A stretch of DNA of 64,000 nt from JAITWN01 sp964581365 (GTDB taxonomy: Bacteria; Pseudomonadota; Gammaproteobacteria; SZUA-140), in assembly GCA_964581365.1 (NCBI GenBank), contig CAZOOF010000005.1, forward strand, positions 1-64,000. Reading direction: 5' to 3'. The notes below the pieces were generated by a model. It was not told the DNA's origin. It worked only from the letters and a program-made list of their open reading frames with translations, and did no database searches. Positions 33,329 through 42,124 of this stretch are shown in pieces. Each line of letters opens with the position of its first letter. Positions within the stretch are counted from its first letter, which is position 1. A program made the translations under genes and the position numbers.

Positions 33329-33820
33329 ATGGCGCAAGGCAGTGATATCGAGGTTTCCAAGGGCGGACGACAGCCTGGTTACCCCGCTACCGACGGCGAT
33401 CCGTGGGAGATGATGGACCGAATGATGGAGCGGTTCATGGGACGCAGGATGGGGTTGTTCCGTGATTTCCCCATGACCCTCGAGCGGCCGTTCGGCGGCA
33501 GGATGCCGCAGGTCGATGTGATCGACGGCGATACCGAGATCAAGGTGCGCGTCGCGCTGCCGGGTGTGGATCGCAAGGATCTGCAGGTGGATGTGACGCA
33601 GGACATGGTGTCGATCCGCGGCTCGACGCGTCAGGAGAGCAGGGAGGAGCGGGAGAACTATTATCGCTCCGAACTGATGCGCGGCGAATTCGCCCGGACG
33701 ATACCGCTTCCCGCCACGGTGGACAGCGAAAAGGCCCGCGGCACGTTCAAGGATGGATTGCTCGAGCTGGTGCTGCCGAAGACCGAAACGCGAAAGCGCC
33801 GCTCCATCCCCATCGAATGA
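33329..33820 (+). CDS. Hsp20/alpha-crystallin small heat shock protein
   Basis: A 163-residue ATP-independent chaperone. The Met-rich N-terminal arm (PWEMMDRMMERFMGRRMG) is followed by the alpha-crystallin domain (PQVDVIDGDTEIKVRVALPG, then FARTIPLPATVDSEKARGTFKDGLLEL), with a C-terminal IPIE anchor as in the IXI motif. ATG 33329 is chosen because CAGGAGG sits 5-11 bases upstream. A second, divergent Hsp20 gene lies at 56227. Confidence 0.93.
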   Translation: MAQGSDIEVSKGGRQPGYPATDGDPWEMMDRMMERFMGRRMGLFRDFPMTLERPFGGRMPQVDVIDGDTEIKVRVALPGVDRKDLQVDVTQDMVSIRGSTRQESREERENYYRSELMRGEFARTIPLPATVDSEKARGTFKDGLLELVLPKTETRKRRSIPIE

Positions 33821-33828
33821 CAGCAGCG

Positions 33829-33864
33829 GCGGCGCGGGTGAATGCAGCCCGCGCCGCTCCTTTT
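33829..33864 (+). terminator. Intrinsic terminator after hsp20
   Basis: A 10-bp perfect GC stem (GCGGCGCGGG / CCCGCGCCGC) with a 9-base loop, followed by TCCTTTTC. It lies 8 bases after the hsp20 stop and borders the end of the convergent methyltransferase gene. Confidence 0.75.
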
Positions 33865-34697
33865 CAGCGCATCGGTTTCACGAATTTCAGGGTCATGCGA
33901 TCGCTTTCGCCGATGGCGAGGTAGCGCTCGCGGTCCTGTTCCCCCAGCCGCAGGGTGGGCGGCAGCGTCCACACGCCTTCCGGGTGATCCTTGGTGTCGC
34001 GCGGGTTGGCGTTGATTTCCGCACGGTCGACGAACTCGAATCCGGCCGCCTGCGCGCGTTCGATCACATATTCCTCGAACACGTAACCGGAGCGGGCTTT
34101 CGGATCCTGGGCGCTCCCTGGATCGCCGCGGTGTTCCACCACTCCCAGGATTCCTCCCGGCTTCAATGCCTGGTACATGGCATCGAAGATCATGTCAGTA
34201 GTGCCGGCGGCCATCCAGTTATGCACATTGCGGAAGGTCAGCACCATGTCGGCTGATTCCGGCGGAGCGATCCGGGTCTGGTCCGGAGGCGCCAGCACAG
34301 TGATCTTTACGTCCCCATACAAGGCCGGATTGGAGGCGATCTTGTGCTGGAAGCGCTGCGCGGCTCGGCGGAAGAATTCGACATTCGAATCCGGATCGAA
34401 GCCGGCGGCATAGTACTGACCGCGGTCGCGCAGGAACGGCGCGAGAATGTCGGTGTACCAGCCTGCGCCCGGCGTCACCTCGACCACCGTCATGTCGTCA
34501 CGGATCCCCAGCCACAGCAGCGTTTCCAAGGGGTGGCGATACGCATCCCGGGCGCGATCGGCTGCGCTGCGGTGATCGCTATCGACTGCCGCCTGCAGCC
34601 TGTGTTCAGTTTCGGTTGCCGCCAAGAGCGGCGACGATATGGAGAGAGAAAGCAGGAGTGCGGCACAGGCCGCGACAGGATTGAGGGTCGATCTCAT
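33864..34697 (-). CDS. SAM-dependent methyltransferase with a signal peptide
   Basis: A 277-residue class I methyltransferase fold: VVEVTPGAGWYTDILAPFL is the SAM site, ADMVLTFRNVHNWM is motif IV, ALKPGGILGVVEHRG is motif V. It is preceded by an unmistakable signal peptide (VAACAALLLSLSISSPLLAA), which would send it to the periplasm where SAM is not expected. ATG 34697 follows CCTGGAGGA; without that leader the domain would start around residue 30. Similar exported methyltransferase-like proteins exist in gammaproteobacteria, with function unknown. Confidence 0.8.
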   Translation of the reverse strand: MRSTLNPVAACAALLLSLSISSPLLAATETEHRLQAAVDSDHRSAADRARDAYRHPLETLLWLGIRDDMTVVEVTPGAGWYTDILAPFLRDRGQYYAAGFDPDSNVEFFRRAAQRFQHKIASNPALYGDVKITVLAPPDQTRIAPPESADMVLTFRNVHNWMAAGTTDMIFDAMYQALKPGGILGVVEHRGDPGSAQDPKARSGYVFEEYVIERAQAAGFEFVDRAEINANPRDTKDHPEGVWTLPPTLRLGEQDRERYLAIGESDRMTLKFVKPMR

Positions 34698-34759
34698 CGG
34701 TCGCTCGTCCTCCAGGAGGTTCGGGTTGACCGCGAGGTTACGGGCTTGCGGCGTTCCCT

Positions 34760-35425
34760 TCAAGTGCCGGCTGACGGCGCGGCAGTCGGTTGTTGGCCGG
34801 GGAATGGCAGGATCTGTGGAAGAAACAGCTTCAGGCTCTGCACCAGCACCTCACGCTCTACATCTGGTTCGCGCACCGCGCGTACGGCTAGCCCCTCGAT
34901 GAAGCACTGCAATGAAAAGGCGCGGATGCGCACCTCTTCGTCGCCGAGTTCACGGCCGGCCTGAGCGGCAGCCTGACGGATCCAGGCCCGGAAATCTCCG
35001 CCGCGGATCCGTTGCGCTTCATCGAGGGCGCGCGCGATCTGGGGATCCCGGCCCGACTCGGCGGTCATTTCGAGGAACAGGACTGGATTCATGACCCTAG
35101 GGTCATGCTGCTTCCAGCGTGCGAAGAGATCGACGATGCGCGTTATCAGATCGCAGGCGGAGCGCAGGCTGGCGATATCCGCGCGCACTTCCTCGTTCTG
35201 CCGCTCGACGATCGCCTGGATGATCGCGCTCTTGCTGGCGAAATAGCGATAGATCAGCCCGGGGCTCATGCCGGCATGGGCCGCGATCTCGGCCATGCTC
35301 GCGGCATGAAAGCCGCGCTCGATGAAGCAGGTCTGGGCCGCCGCGAGAATGCGGTTGCGCTGTATCCCGGCCCGGTCCTGCTGGCGGTGCGAAGAGGACT
35401 CAGGATGGCGGTTCTCCGCGGTCAC
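34760..35425 (-). CDS. TetR/AcrR family repressor of the RND operon
   Basis: A 221-residue regulator: N-terminal helix-turn-helix RNRILAAAQTCFIERGFHAA, then MAEIAAHAGMSPGLIYRYFASKSAI; the C-terminal ligand domain is helical. GTG 35425 is chosen because its first bases overlap the RND stop (GTGA), showing translational coupling. It is the third gene of the efflux operon, and probably binds the palindrome at 39793-39806, giving autoregulation. Confidence 0.9.
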   Translation of the reverse strand: MTAENRHPESSSHRQQDRAGIQRNRILAAAQTCFIERGFHAASMAEIAAHAGMSPGLIYRYFASKSAIIQAIVERQNEEVRADIASLRSACDLITRIVDLFARWKQHDPRVMNPVLFLEMTAESGRDPQIARALDEAQRIRGGDFRAWIRQAAAQAGRELGDEEVRIRAFSLQCFIEGLAVRAVREPDVEREVLVQSLKLFLPQILPFPGQQPTAAPSAGT

Positions 35426-38400
35426 GCCTGAGCCTCTGCCTGCGCCGAGGTCGATTCTTCGGAGCGCCGCCGTCGGCCAAATATCCGCTGGATGGTGACG
35501 AAGAACAGGGGCACGAAGAACAGCCCGAGGAACGCGCCGAAGATCATGCCGCCGAGCACGCCGGTGCCGATGGAGTGCTGAGCTCCGGAGCCTGCGCCCG
35601 ATGCCAGGGCGAGCGGCAGAACGCCCATGCCGAAGGCGATCGAGGTCATGAGGATGGGGCGCAAGCGATCCCGTATGGCCTGCATCGTCGCCGCGATGAC
35701 GTCCCGTCCCTGCTGCATGTAGTCGGTCGCGAAGGCGATGATCATAATGGCGTTCTTGCTGGTCAGTCCGACCGTGGTCAGCATTGCCACCTGGAAATAG
35801 ACATCGCGCTCCAGTCCGCGCAGGGTGGTCGCAAGTACGATGCCGAGGATGCCGAGCGGCGCGGCCAGCATGACCGCGGTCGGAATGGTCCAGCTTTCGT
35901 ATAGCGCCGCCAAGCAGAGAAACACGACCAGCAGCGACAGGGTATAGAGCATAGGTGTCTGCGCGCCGGCCTGGCGCTCCTGATAGGAGAGGCCGCTCCA
36001 CTCCATGGTGAAGCCCTGCGGGAGCTGTGCCACCAGACGTTCGATTTCCGCCATCGCTTCGCCCGAGCTGACGCCGGGCGCGGCCTCGCCGTTGATTTCG
36101 ACCGCGGAGATGCCGTTGTAGCGTTCGAGGCGGGGCGAACCATAGTCCCAGCTCGAGCTGACGAAGGCGGAGAGCGGCACCATGCGGCCCTCGTTGTTTC
36201 TCACCGACCAGCGGGCGAAGTCTTCCGGCACCATGCGATATGGCGCATCTGCCTGAACATAGACCCGCTTGACGCGGCCGCGATCGATGAAGTCATCGAT
36301 GTACTGTCCACCCCAGGATGCCTGCATGGTGCTGTTGACGTCAGCCATCGACAGGCCGAGCGAAGTGGCCTTGGCGACATCCACATGCAGCCGGAATTGC
36401 GGCGTATCCTCGAGGCCGTTCGGGCGCACGTTGGCGAGCAGCCGGCTCTGCGCCGCGGCGCCGAGGAGCTGGTTGCGGGCGCCGACGAGTCCCTCATGAC
36501 CTGAATTGCCGGTATCCTTCAGGTAGAACACGAAGCCGCCCGAAGTGCCGAGCTCAGGCATCGGAGGTGGCGCAAACACGAACACGAAGGCGTCGCGGAT
36601 CTGGCTGAGCGCTCCCATGGCCCGGCCGGCCACCGCGGCAGCGAAGGTATCGGGTTCGGTGCGTTCGCTCCAGTCCTTCAGCTTGATGAATGCCATGCCG
36701 GTGTTCTGACCCGAGCCGCCGAAGCTGAATCCCTGCACGGTGAAGACCGACTCCACCAGCTCCTTTTCCTCGACCAGGAAGTGGTGTTCCAGTTCCTCGA
36801 AGGACTGCATGGTGCGTTCCTGCGTGGAGCCAACCGGCGCCTGCACCATGGAGAACAGCACGCCCTGATCTTCCGGCGGCAGGAAGGAGCTCGGCAGATT
36901 CACGAAGCCGATCACGGTCAGGCCGCAGAGCAGCATGAATACCGCCAGGAAGCGGCCGATGCGGGCAAGCATGTAGCGCACCACGCCCTGATATCTGGCG
37001 CTGCCAGCGTCATAGGCGCGGTTGAACCAGCGGAAGAGTCCGCGCTCGCCGTGATGCTCTCCCTTCTTCAGCGGTTTGAGCATGGTTGCGCACAGCGCTG
37101 GCGTCAGTATCAGCGCCACCAGCACCGACAGTCCCATCGCCGAAACGATGGTGACCGAGAACTGGCGATAGATGACCCCCGTCGATCCGCTCATGAACGC
37201 CATTGGCACGAACACGGCCGACAGTACCATGCCGATCGCGACCAGGGCCCCGGTGATCTGTCGCATGGACTTGCGAGTGGCTTCGCGCGGCGATAGTCCT
37301 TCCTCGCTCATCACGCGCTCCACGTTCTCGACCACAACGATGGCGTCATCGACCAGCAGGCCGATGGCGAGCACCATGGCGAACATGGTCAGCATATTGA
37401 TCGAATATCCCATCGCGCCGAGGATCGCCAGCGTGCCGAGCAGTACCACCGGTACCGCGATGGTCGGAATCAGCGTCGCGCGGAAATTCTGCAGGAAGAT
37501 GAACATGACCAGGAAGACGAGCACGATTGCTTCGGCGAGCACGGTGAGCACGTTCTCGATCGCGGTGCGCACGAAAGGTGTCGTTTCGAACGGAATGACG
37601 TAGGTCAGGCCCGCGGGAAATCCGGGGCGCATCGACTCAAGGGCTGCCTCGACGGCGGCCGCGGTCTCGAGCGCATTGGCGCCCGTCGCCATCATGATCG
37701 CGATGCCGCTGGCCGGGCGACCGTTCTGGCGCGTGATGACGTTGTAGGATTCTGCGCCGAGCTCCACCCGCGCCACGTCGCCGAGGCGCAGTGCCGAGCC
37801 GTCGGGATTGCTGCGGACGACAATGTCCTTGAACTGCTCGGGCGTCTCCAGGCGACCCTGGGCGATGATGGTCGCGTTCAGTTGCTGGCCGGGTACGGCC
37901 GGGGTCGCGCCGAGCTGCCCCACGGCGACCTGCCGGTTCTGCGAGCGGATGGCTTCGATGATTTCGTTCGGCGTCAGGGCATAGCCATCGAGCTTGTCCG
38001 GGTCGAGCCAGATGCGCATGGCGTACTGTGAACCGAATACGCGGATATTGCCGACGCCCGGAACGCGGCTCAGCGGGTCGACCAGATTGGCAGCGACATA
38101 GTCGGCGATGTCGTCCTTGGCCATGCGGCCGTCCTCGGACACGAAGCCGACCACCATGAGGAAGCCGGTGCTGGCCTTGTTGACGTTCACGCCCTGGGCC
38201 TGAACTTCCTGTGGCAGCAGCGGCAGCGCCAGCTGCAGCTTGTTCTGCACCTGTACCTGCGCGATATCCGCATTGACCGCGTTATCGAAGGTGAGGCTGA
38301 TCGAAGCACTGCCATCGGCCGAGCTGCTGGACGACATGTACAGCAGGCCATCGAGCCCCTTCATGTTCTGTTCGATGACCTGAGTGACCGAGTCTTCGAC

Positions 38401-38568
38401 CACCTTCGCGGAAGCGCCGGGATAGGTCGCGCTGATGGTGACCGTGGGTGGCGCCACGGTCGGGTACATGGACACAGGCAGGCGGGCGAGCGACAGCGCG
38501 CCCGCCAGCATGATGAGAATGGCGATGACCCAGGCGAAGATGGGGCGGCCGATGAAGAATTGCGGCAT
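35422..38568 (-). CDS. RND efflux pump inner membrane subunit (AcrB/MexB type, HAE1)
   Basis: A 1048-residue proton-driven drug exporter with twelve membrane helices and two large periplasmic loops. FIGRPIFAWVIAILIMLAGAL starts helix 1; the proton-relay pair of aspartates is in LLVDDAIVVVENVERVM in helix 4; GPSFLPPEDQG is represented by SSFLPPEDQGVLF. It works with the adjacent periplasmic adaptor; no outer membrane TolC gene is in this window. Spaced 12 bases after the adaptor stop. The AcrB/MexB identity is firm at family level; the substrates are unknown. Confidence 0.95.
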   Translation of the reverse strand: MPQFFIGRPIFAWVIAILIMLAGALSLARLPVSMYPTVAPPTVTISATYPGASAKVVEDSVTQVIEQNMKGLDGLLYMSSSSSADGSASISLTFDNAVNADIAQVQVQNKLQLALPLLPQEVQAQGVNVNKASTGFLMVVGFVSEDGRMAKDDIADYVAANLVDPLSRVPGVGNIRVFGSQYAMRIWLDPDKLDGYALTPNEIIEAIRSQNRQVAVGQLGATPAVPGQQLNATIIAQGRLETPEQFKDIVVRSNPDGSALRLGDVARVELGAESYNVITRQNGRPASGIAIMMATGANALETAAAVEAALESMRPGFPAGLTYVIPFETTPFVRTAIENVLTVLAEAIVLVFLVMFIFLQNFRATLIPTIAVPVVLLGTLAILGAMGYSINMLTMFAMVLAIGLLVDDAIVVVENVERVMSEEGLSPREATRKSMRQITGALVAIGMVLSAVFVPMAFMSGSTGVIYRQFSVTIVSAMGLSVLVALILTPALCATMLKPLKKGEHHGERGLFRWFNRAYDAGSARYQGVVRYMLARIGRFLAVFMLLCGLTVIGFVNLPSSFLPPEDQGVLFSMVQAPVGSTQERTMQSFEELEHHFLVEEKELVESVFTVQGFSFGGSGQNTGMAFIKLKDWSERTEPDTFAAAVAGRAMGALSQIRDAFVFVFAPPPMPELGTSGGFVFYLKDTGNSGHEGLVGARNQLLGAAAQSRLLANVRPNGLEDTPQFRLHVDVAKATSLGLSMADVNSTMQASWGGQYIDDFIDRGRVKRVYVQADAPYRMVPEDFARWSVRNNEGRMVPLSAFVSSSWDYGSPRLERYNGISAVEINGEAAPGVSSGEAMAEIERLVAQLPQGFTMEWSGLSYQERQAGAQTPMLYTLSLLVVFLCLAALYESWTIPTAVMLAAPLGILGIVLATTLRGLERDVYFQVAMLTTVGLTSKNAIMIIAFATDYMQQGRDVIAATMQAIRDRLRPILMTSIAFGMGVLPLALASGAGSGAQHSIGTGVLGGMIFGAFLGLFFVPLFFVTIQRIFGRRRRSEESTSAQAEAQA

Positions 38569-38580
38569 GGTGGCGCTCCG

Positions 38581-39741
38581 TCAGTCTGCCTGCTGCGGCA
38601 TTGCCGATCCGGCCTCGGTGGGCTCGACCGGCGTACCATCCTGGATCTTCTGCAGTCCGGCCACGATCACCCGGTCTCCGGGCTGGAGTCCGCTCGCAAC
38701 CAGCCACTGATCGCCGATGGTGCGGCTGACCTGCACGTCGCGCCGCTGCGCAGTGCCGTCCTGGCCGACGACCATCGCGCTGGCATTGCCCTTAGGGTCA
38801 CGCATCACACCCTGCTGAGGCGCCAGTAGCGCTTCGGGGAGCGTGATGTTGGCGAGTTCGGCGCGCACGTACATGCCCGGCATCAGCAGCCGCTCGGGGT
38901 TCGGCACCACCGCGCGCAGCGCGAAGCGGCCGGTCGATGGATCGACTGCGACATCGGCGAACGTCAGCCTGCCCTCGTGAGGGTAGCGGGTGCCGTCTTC
39001 GAGCAGGATGGTAACGGGCGCGCCTTCGGTGCTGCCCTGCGCCAGACCGCTCTCGAGCGCGCGCCGCAGTTGCAGCAGTTCGCTGCTGGACTGTGTGACA
39101 TCGACATAGATGGGATCGAGCTGCTGTACGGTGGCCAGCGGCAGCTCCTGGTTCGCGGTGACCAGTGCTCCTTCGGTGACCATGGAGCGGCCGATGATGC
39201 CATCGATCGGAGAAGTGATGCGTGTATAGCCAAGCAGCACTTCGTCGCGCTGAACGGTGGCCTTGGCGATGCCGAGATCGGCTTCGGCAACGCGCAGGTT
39301 GGCGATCGCCGTCTCGTAGTCCTGTTCGCTGATGGCCTTGACCGCGAACAGCTCCTCGGCCCGCTTCGCCTGCAGGCGCGTCTGCTCCACGGCGGCTTCG
39401 GCTCGTGCCTGCGTGGCGCGCGCGCTGCTCAGGTCGGCCTGGTAGGTGTCGTCCTCGAGCCGGTAGAGGATCTGTCCGGCCTTGACCTGGTCTCCTTCCT
39501 CGAACAGGCGCTCCTTGATGATGCCGCTGACCTGGGGGCGCACCTCGGCGACCCGCAACGAGTTGGTGCGACCGGGGAGCTCGCGGGTAAGGGTCAGTGG
39601 GCGGGTTTCCAGGGTGACTACGGTAACCGGCACCGGCCCGCCGGCCTGTGGCGGCGCTGGGGGTTCTCCGCCGCAGGCTGCAAGCAGCGTGAGGAAAGAC
39701 AGCGACAAAAGGGGACGGCTCACACGAACGGGGTTGCGCAT
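38581..39741 (-). CDS. RND efflux periplasmic adaptor lipoprotein (AcrA/MexA type)
   Basis: A 386-residue membrane fusion protein: lipobox LTLLAACGG (Cys around residue 20), lipoyl halves ELPGRTNSLRVAEVRPQVSG and ITSPIDGIIGRSMVTEGALV, alpha-hairpin (QARAEAAVEQTRLQAKRAEEL), and beta-barrel ending GDRVIVAGLQKIQDGTPVEP. First gene of the operon. ATG 39741 is chosen because the lipoprotein leader begins there; its Shine-Dalgarno site is weak. Confidence 0.94.
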   Translation of the reverse strand: MRNPVRVSRPLLSLSFLTLLAACGGEPPAPPQAGGPVPVTVVTLETRPLTLTRELPGRTNSLRVAEVRPQVSGIIKERLFEEGDQVKAGQILYRLEDDTYQADLSSARATQARAEAAVEQTRLQAKRAEELFAVKAISEQDYETAIANLRVAEADLGIAKATVQRDEVLLGYTRITSPIDGIIGRSMVTEGALVTANQELPLATVQQLDPIYVDVTQSSSELLQLRRALESGLAQGSTEGAPVTILLEDGTRYPHEGRLTFADVAVDPSTGRFALRAVVPNPERLLMPGMYVRAELANITLPEALLAPQQGVMRDPKGNASAMVVGQDGTAQRRDVQVSRTIGDQWLVASGLQPGDRVIVAGLQKIQDGTPVEPTEAGSAMPQQAD

Positions 39742-39792
39742 GGGGAGGAGACTCTGGTGTTGGAATGTCCGAGTACGAATGTCGGGAAAGAA

Positions 39793-39806
39793 TGAATGAT
39801 CATTCA
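39793..39806. promoter_or_regulatory. Perfect palindromic operator upstream of the RND operon
   Basis: TGAATGATCATTCA is a 14-bp perfect palindrome centred 59 bases upstream of the adaptor start. Its length and position fit a TetR-family operator, most likely for the repressor encoded as third gene of the operon. Confidence 0.7.
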
Positions 39807-39976
39807 CCTCCTGTCAATCGACCGTTCGGGTCACTGCGAGTATCTGCGCGGCGGTGGCTGGAGATACCTGAGCGCTCGCCGATAAAGCTCGCTGTTCGCG
39901 CGGACGACGCTCGAGGGGATGCCCGCTCCGAAGAGGCGCCTGCGTTTTCCCTTGAAAAACATAAGGACTTCGAGGT

Positions 39977-40005
39977 TTGAGCTCACCGCGGGAACTCTCT
40001 AGACT
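39977..40005 (+). promoter_or_regulatory. Putative promoter of the cytochrome c' gene
   Basis: TTGAGC (39977-39982) and TAGACT (40000-40005) with a 17-base spacer, 60 bases before the start codon. The rest of the 323-base divergent region 39742-40064 contains the palindromic operator and no recognised gene. Confidence 0.45.
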
Positions 40006-40064
40006 GTGGACGGCTCCCGGAGGCGGGCCTTTCTGACGAATGCACCAATGAGCAAGGAGACGCG

Positions 40065-40523
40065 ATGAAACGAGTAGTCTTGTCCGCCGCTATGGCGGTT
40101 ACGATGCTGTCGGCCCTTCCGGCGATGGCCCAGGACCCCAAGCCCGAAGACGTGATCGAATTCCGGCAGGGTGTTTACAAAATCATCGGCTGGTATTTCG
40201 GACCGCTCGGAGCGATGGCAAAGGGCGATGCGCCTTTCGACAGCCAGGTGGCAGCGCGTAATGCGCAGATCGTGGCTGACATGAGCATGATCGCGCCTGA
40301 TGCGTTCGTGCGCGGTTCGGATCGCGGTCAGACCGGTGTTCTTCCGGAAGTCTGGTCCAAACCGCAGGATTTTGCCAAGGTCATGGACAACTTCCAGCAG
40401 CAGACCGCCAAGCTGGCGGAAGTCGCTCAGTCCGGCGATTTCGATGCCTTCCGCGCCCAGGTCGGTGAAACCGGCAAGGCGTGCAAGGCCTGTCACGACG
40501 ATTTCCGCAAGAAGCGTCGCTGA
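40065..40523 (+). CDS. Cytochrome c'
   Basis: A 152-residue periplasmic four-helix haem protein. Signal peptide VLSAAMAVTMLSALPAMAQ, then RQGVYKIIGWYFGPLGAMAKG (helix A) and near the C terminus the haem site CKACH followed by DDFRKKRR, the typical cytochrome c' end. It is implicated in nitric oxide handling. AAGGAGACGCG precedes the ATG. The partner cytochrome b561 is encoded convergently, immediately adjacent. Confidence 0.94.
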   Translation: MKRVVLSAAMAVTMLSALPAMAQDPKPEDVIEFRQGVYKIIGWYFGPLGAMAKGDAPFDSQVAARNAQIVADMSMIAPDAFVRGSDRGQTGVLPEVWSKPQDFAKVMDNFQQQTAKLAEVAQSGDFDAFRAQVGETGKACKACHDDFRKKRR

Positions 40524-41204
40524 TCAGCTCACCAGCAGCCAGACAGCGCCCGCGACGGCGGCCAGCAACGCGAGCGCCAGAGCGGGGCGAAAAGGAGTGG
40601 CGGGCGCTGCAAGGGCGCCCGCCACTTTTTTGTAGCCGGTGAACATCGGTGCGATGAGGTTTTCGCGGCGGTGAAGCAGGTGATAGAACACTGCGACGAT
40701 GTGCAGTCCGGCAAGCGTCAGCAGCGCGTTGAAGTTGTAGTGATGGATCATGGTCAGCCAGTCGCTGGTATCCTTGCCGACCAGGCCATAGAGCGGTCCC
40801 TCGGTAAAGATGTCATCGTTGGCGAACAGGCCAGTGCCAGCCTGAACCAGCAGGCAGGCGATCAGCAGGGTGACGTTGATGCCGCCGAGCGGGGTATGTC
40901 CGACGGCCGGCACCGCGCTCTCGCGCCGGTGCAGCGTCAGCATGTCGGCGATGATCGCGCGCGGAGCGTGCAGGAAGCTGGTGAAGCGGGCATAGCTGGT
41001 GCCGATGAAGCCCCAGACGATGCGCACCAGAACCAGGGTCAGAACCGCGTAGCCCGACCACATGTGGTATTCCATCATGTTTCCGCCAGCCGTTCCTGCG
41101 TACCAGGAAAATGCGATCAGCCCCAGCAGGCTCCAATGGAAAATTCTTACCAGCGGGTCCCAGACATAGACTCGTCGGTGATTGCTGCGCTCGTTTGTCT
41201 GCAT
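40524..41204 (-). CDS. Cytochrome b561-domain membrane protein
   Basis: A 226-residue integral membrane b-type cytochrome with about four membrane helices plus a short fifth at the C terminus. VWDPLVRIFHWSLLGLIAFSWYAG and TMIHHYNFNALLTLAGLHIVAVFYHLLHRREN carry the His residues that bind haem. Such proteins pass electrons from the quinone pool to periplasmic c-type cytochromes, so the neighbouring cytochrome c' is a plausible partner. ATG 41204 is preferred over in-frame ATG 41210 because CAGGA then lies at suitable spacing. The stop directly abuts the cytochrome c' stop. Confidence 0.9.
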   Translation of the reverse strand: MQTNERSNHRRVYVWDPLVRIFHWSLLGLIAFSWYAGTAGGNMMEYHMWSGYAVLTLVLVRIVWGFIGTSYARFTSFLHAPRAIIADMLTLHRRESAVPAVGHTPLGGINVTLLIACLLVQAGTGLFANDDIFTEGPLYGLVGKDTSDWLTMIHHYNFNALLTLAGLHIVAVFYHLLHRRENLIAPMFTGYKKVAGALAAPATPFRPALALALLAAVAGAVWLLVS

Positions 41205-41355
41205 CTTCATTCCTGAATTACCTGTAGTGCATCAGTTGTCGTGTGTTTGCGCTGTATCCGGCCGCGCTCGCGTACAGGCCCTAAGGGAAACAACGCTTGG
41301 TTTTTGCGTCCCGGCATGCGTAACCTTGAGCCAGGAGGCTGAATCGGAGAATCCC

Positions 41356-41622
41356 ATGGCGCTGACGACGATCGAACTGGCGCGGGCGAGAGAAGCCACG
41401 TCACTCCTGCTGGACGAATTGGGTCTCAAGGCTTATCTGTTCGAGGTGGATATTACGGACGGGCAGTGGCTGGTCAAGGTCGATTGCGCGCTCGATGGTG
41501 GTGGTTGGCAGACCGTGGTTCTTCCCGCCCGCGATATTCCGCTGGTGATCAGGGGCGATGAGGAGGCGCGAGCCAGGCTGCTGGCATCGTGGCGCGAGCG
41601 GCTTTCCGCCTGCCGGATCTGA
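41356..41622 (+). CDS. Small protein of unknown function
   Basis: An 88-residue cytoplasmic protein, not recognised. It has an N-terminal helix (TIELARAREATSLLLDELGL) and a small beta sheet (AYLFEVDITDGQWLVKVDCALDGGGW), ending in a helix rich in Arg. CGGAGA precedes the ATG at suitable spacing; the frame is open upstream but not convincing. Convergent with the DUF3775 gene 14 bases away. The codon use is like the neighbours, so it is likely real. Confidence 0.6.
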   Translation: MALTTIELARAREATSLLLDELGLKAYLFEVDITDGQWLVKVDCALDGGGWQTVVLPARDIPLVIRGDEEARARLLASWRERLSACRI

Positions 41623-41636
41623 TTCCTGTCATCGCC

Positions 41637-42044
41637 TCATTCCGTGCACTCGTAGCCGAGCAGGGACAGCCCCTCTGACAGGTAATCGGCTACCAGCGGT
41701 GTGGACAGCAGATATTCCGCCGTGCGCGGCGTCCAGTTCCGGCGCGCTTCCTCGACGGCCGCGTCCCATTGGTCCACGGTGAAATCTCCGCGTCCCAGCC
41801 ACATCAGCGCGACCAGAGCCGTCTGCTGATCCGGCTCGAGATCATCGACGGCAGCGCGGAATTCTTCATAAGTCGGGTCATCGGCATGATCCGCCAGCAC
41901 CATGTGCCCGATGTCGTCATCGGCGGGGCTGAGCGGCGTCTCCGGGATGACGACCTCTTCCTTGGCGTGAAACTCCCGCGCCTTGTCGATCAGGAAACAG
42001 ATAGTGATCGGATTGATCATCGGAAGCGCTTCGTCCTGAGGCAT
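41637..42044 (-). CDS. DUF3775 family protein
   Basis: A 135-residue acidic protein with the family pattern ITICFLIDKAREFHAKEEVV, DPTYEEFRAAVDDLEPDQQTALVALMWLGRGDF and YLLSTPLVADYLSEGLSLLG. The function is unknown. No membrane segment or signal peptide was seen. It sits alone between a convergent small protein and the GlrR gene. Confidence 0.82.
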   Translation of the reverse strand: MPQDEALPMINPITICFLIDKAREFHAKEEVVIPETPLSPADDDIGHMVLADHADDPTYEEFRAAVDDLEPDQQTALVALMWLGRGDFTVDQWDAAVEEARRNWTPRTAEYLLSTPLVADYLSEGLSLLGYECTE

Positions 42045-42124
42045 TCCTGTCTCTCCTGCGTCGAGGAAGTGATCCCGTCAGCCTATCATAAAAACAGACT
42101 GCCGGATCTGCGGCCGTTCCCGTA

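Noticed and set aside
34760..36001. Longer 413-codon frame for the TetR regulator
   Set aside because: The extra 192 codons lie antisense-shifted within the RND pump gene; helix-turn-helix begins right after GTG 35425.
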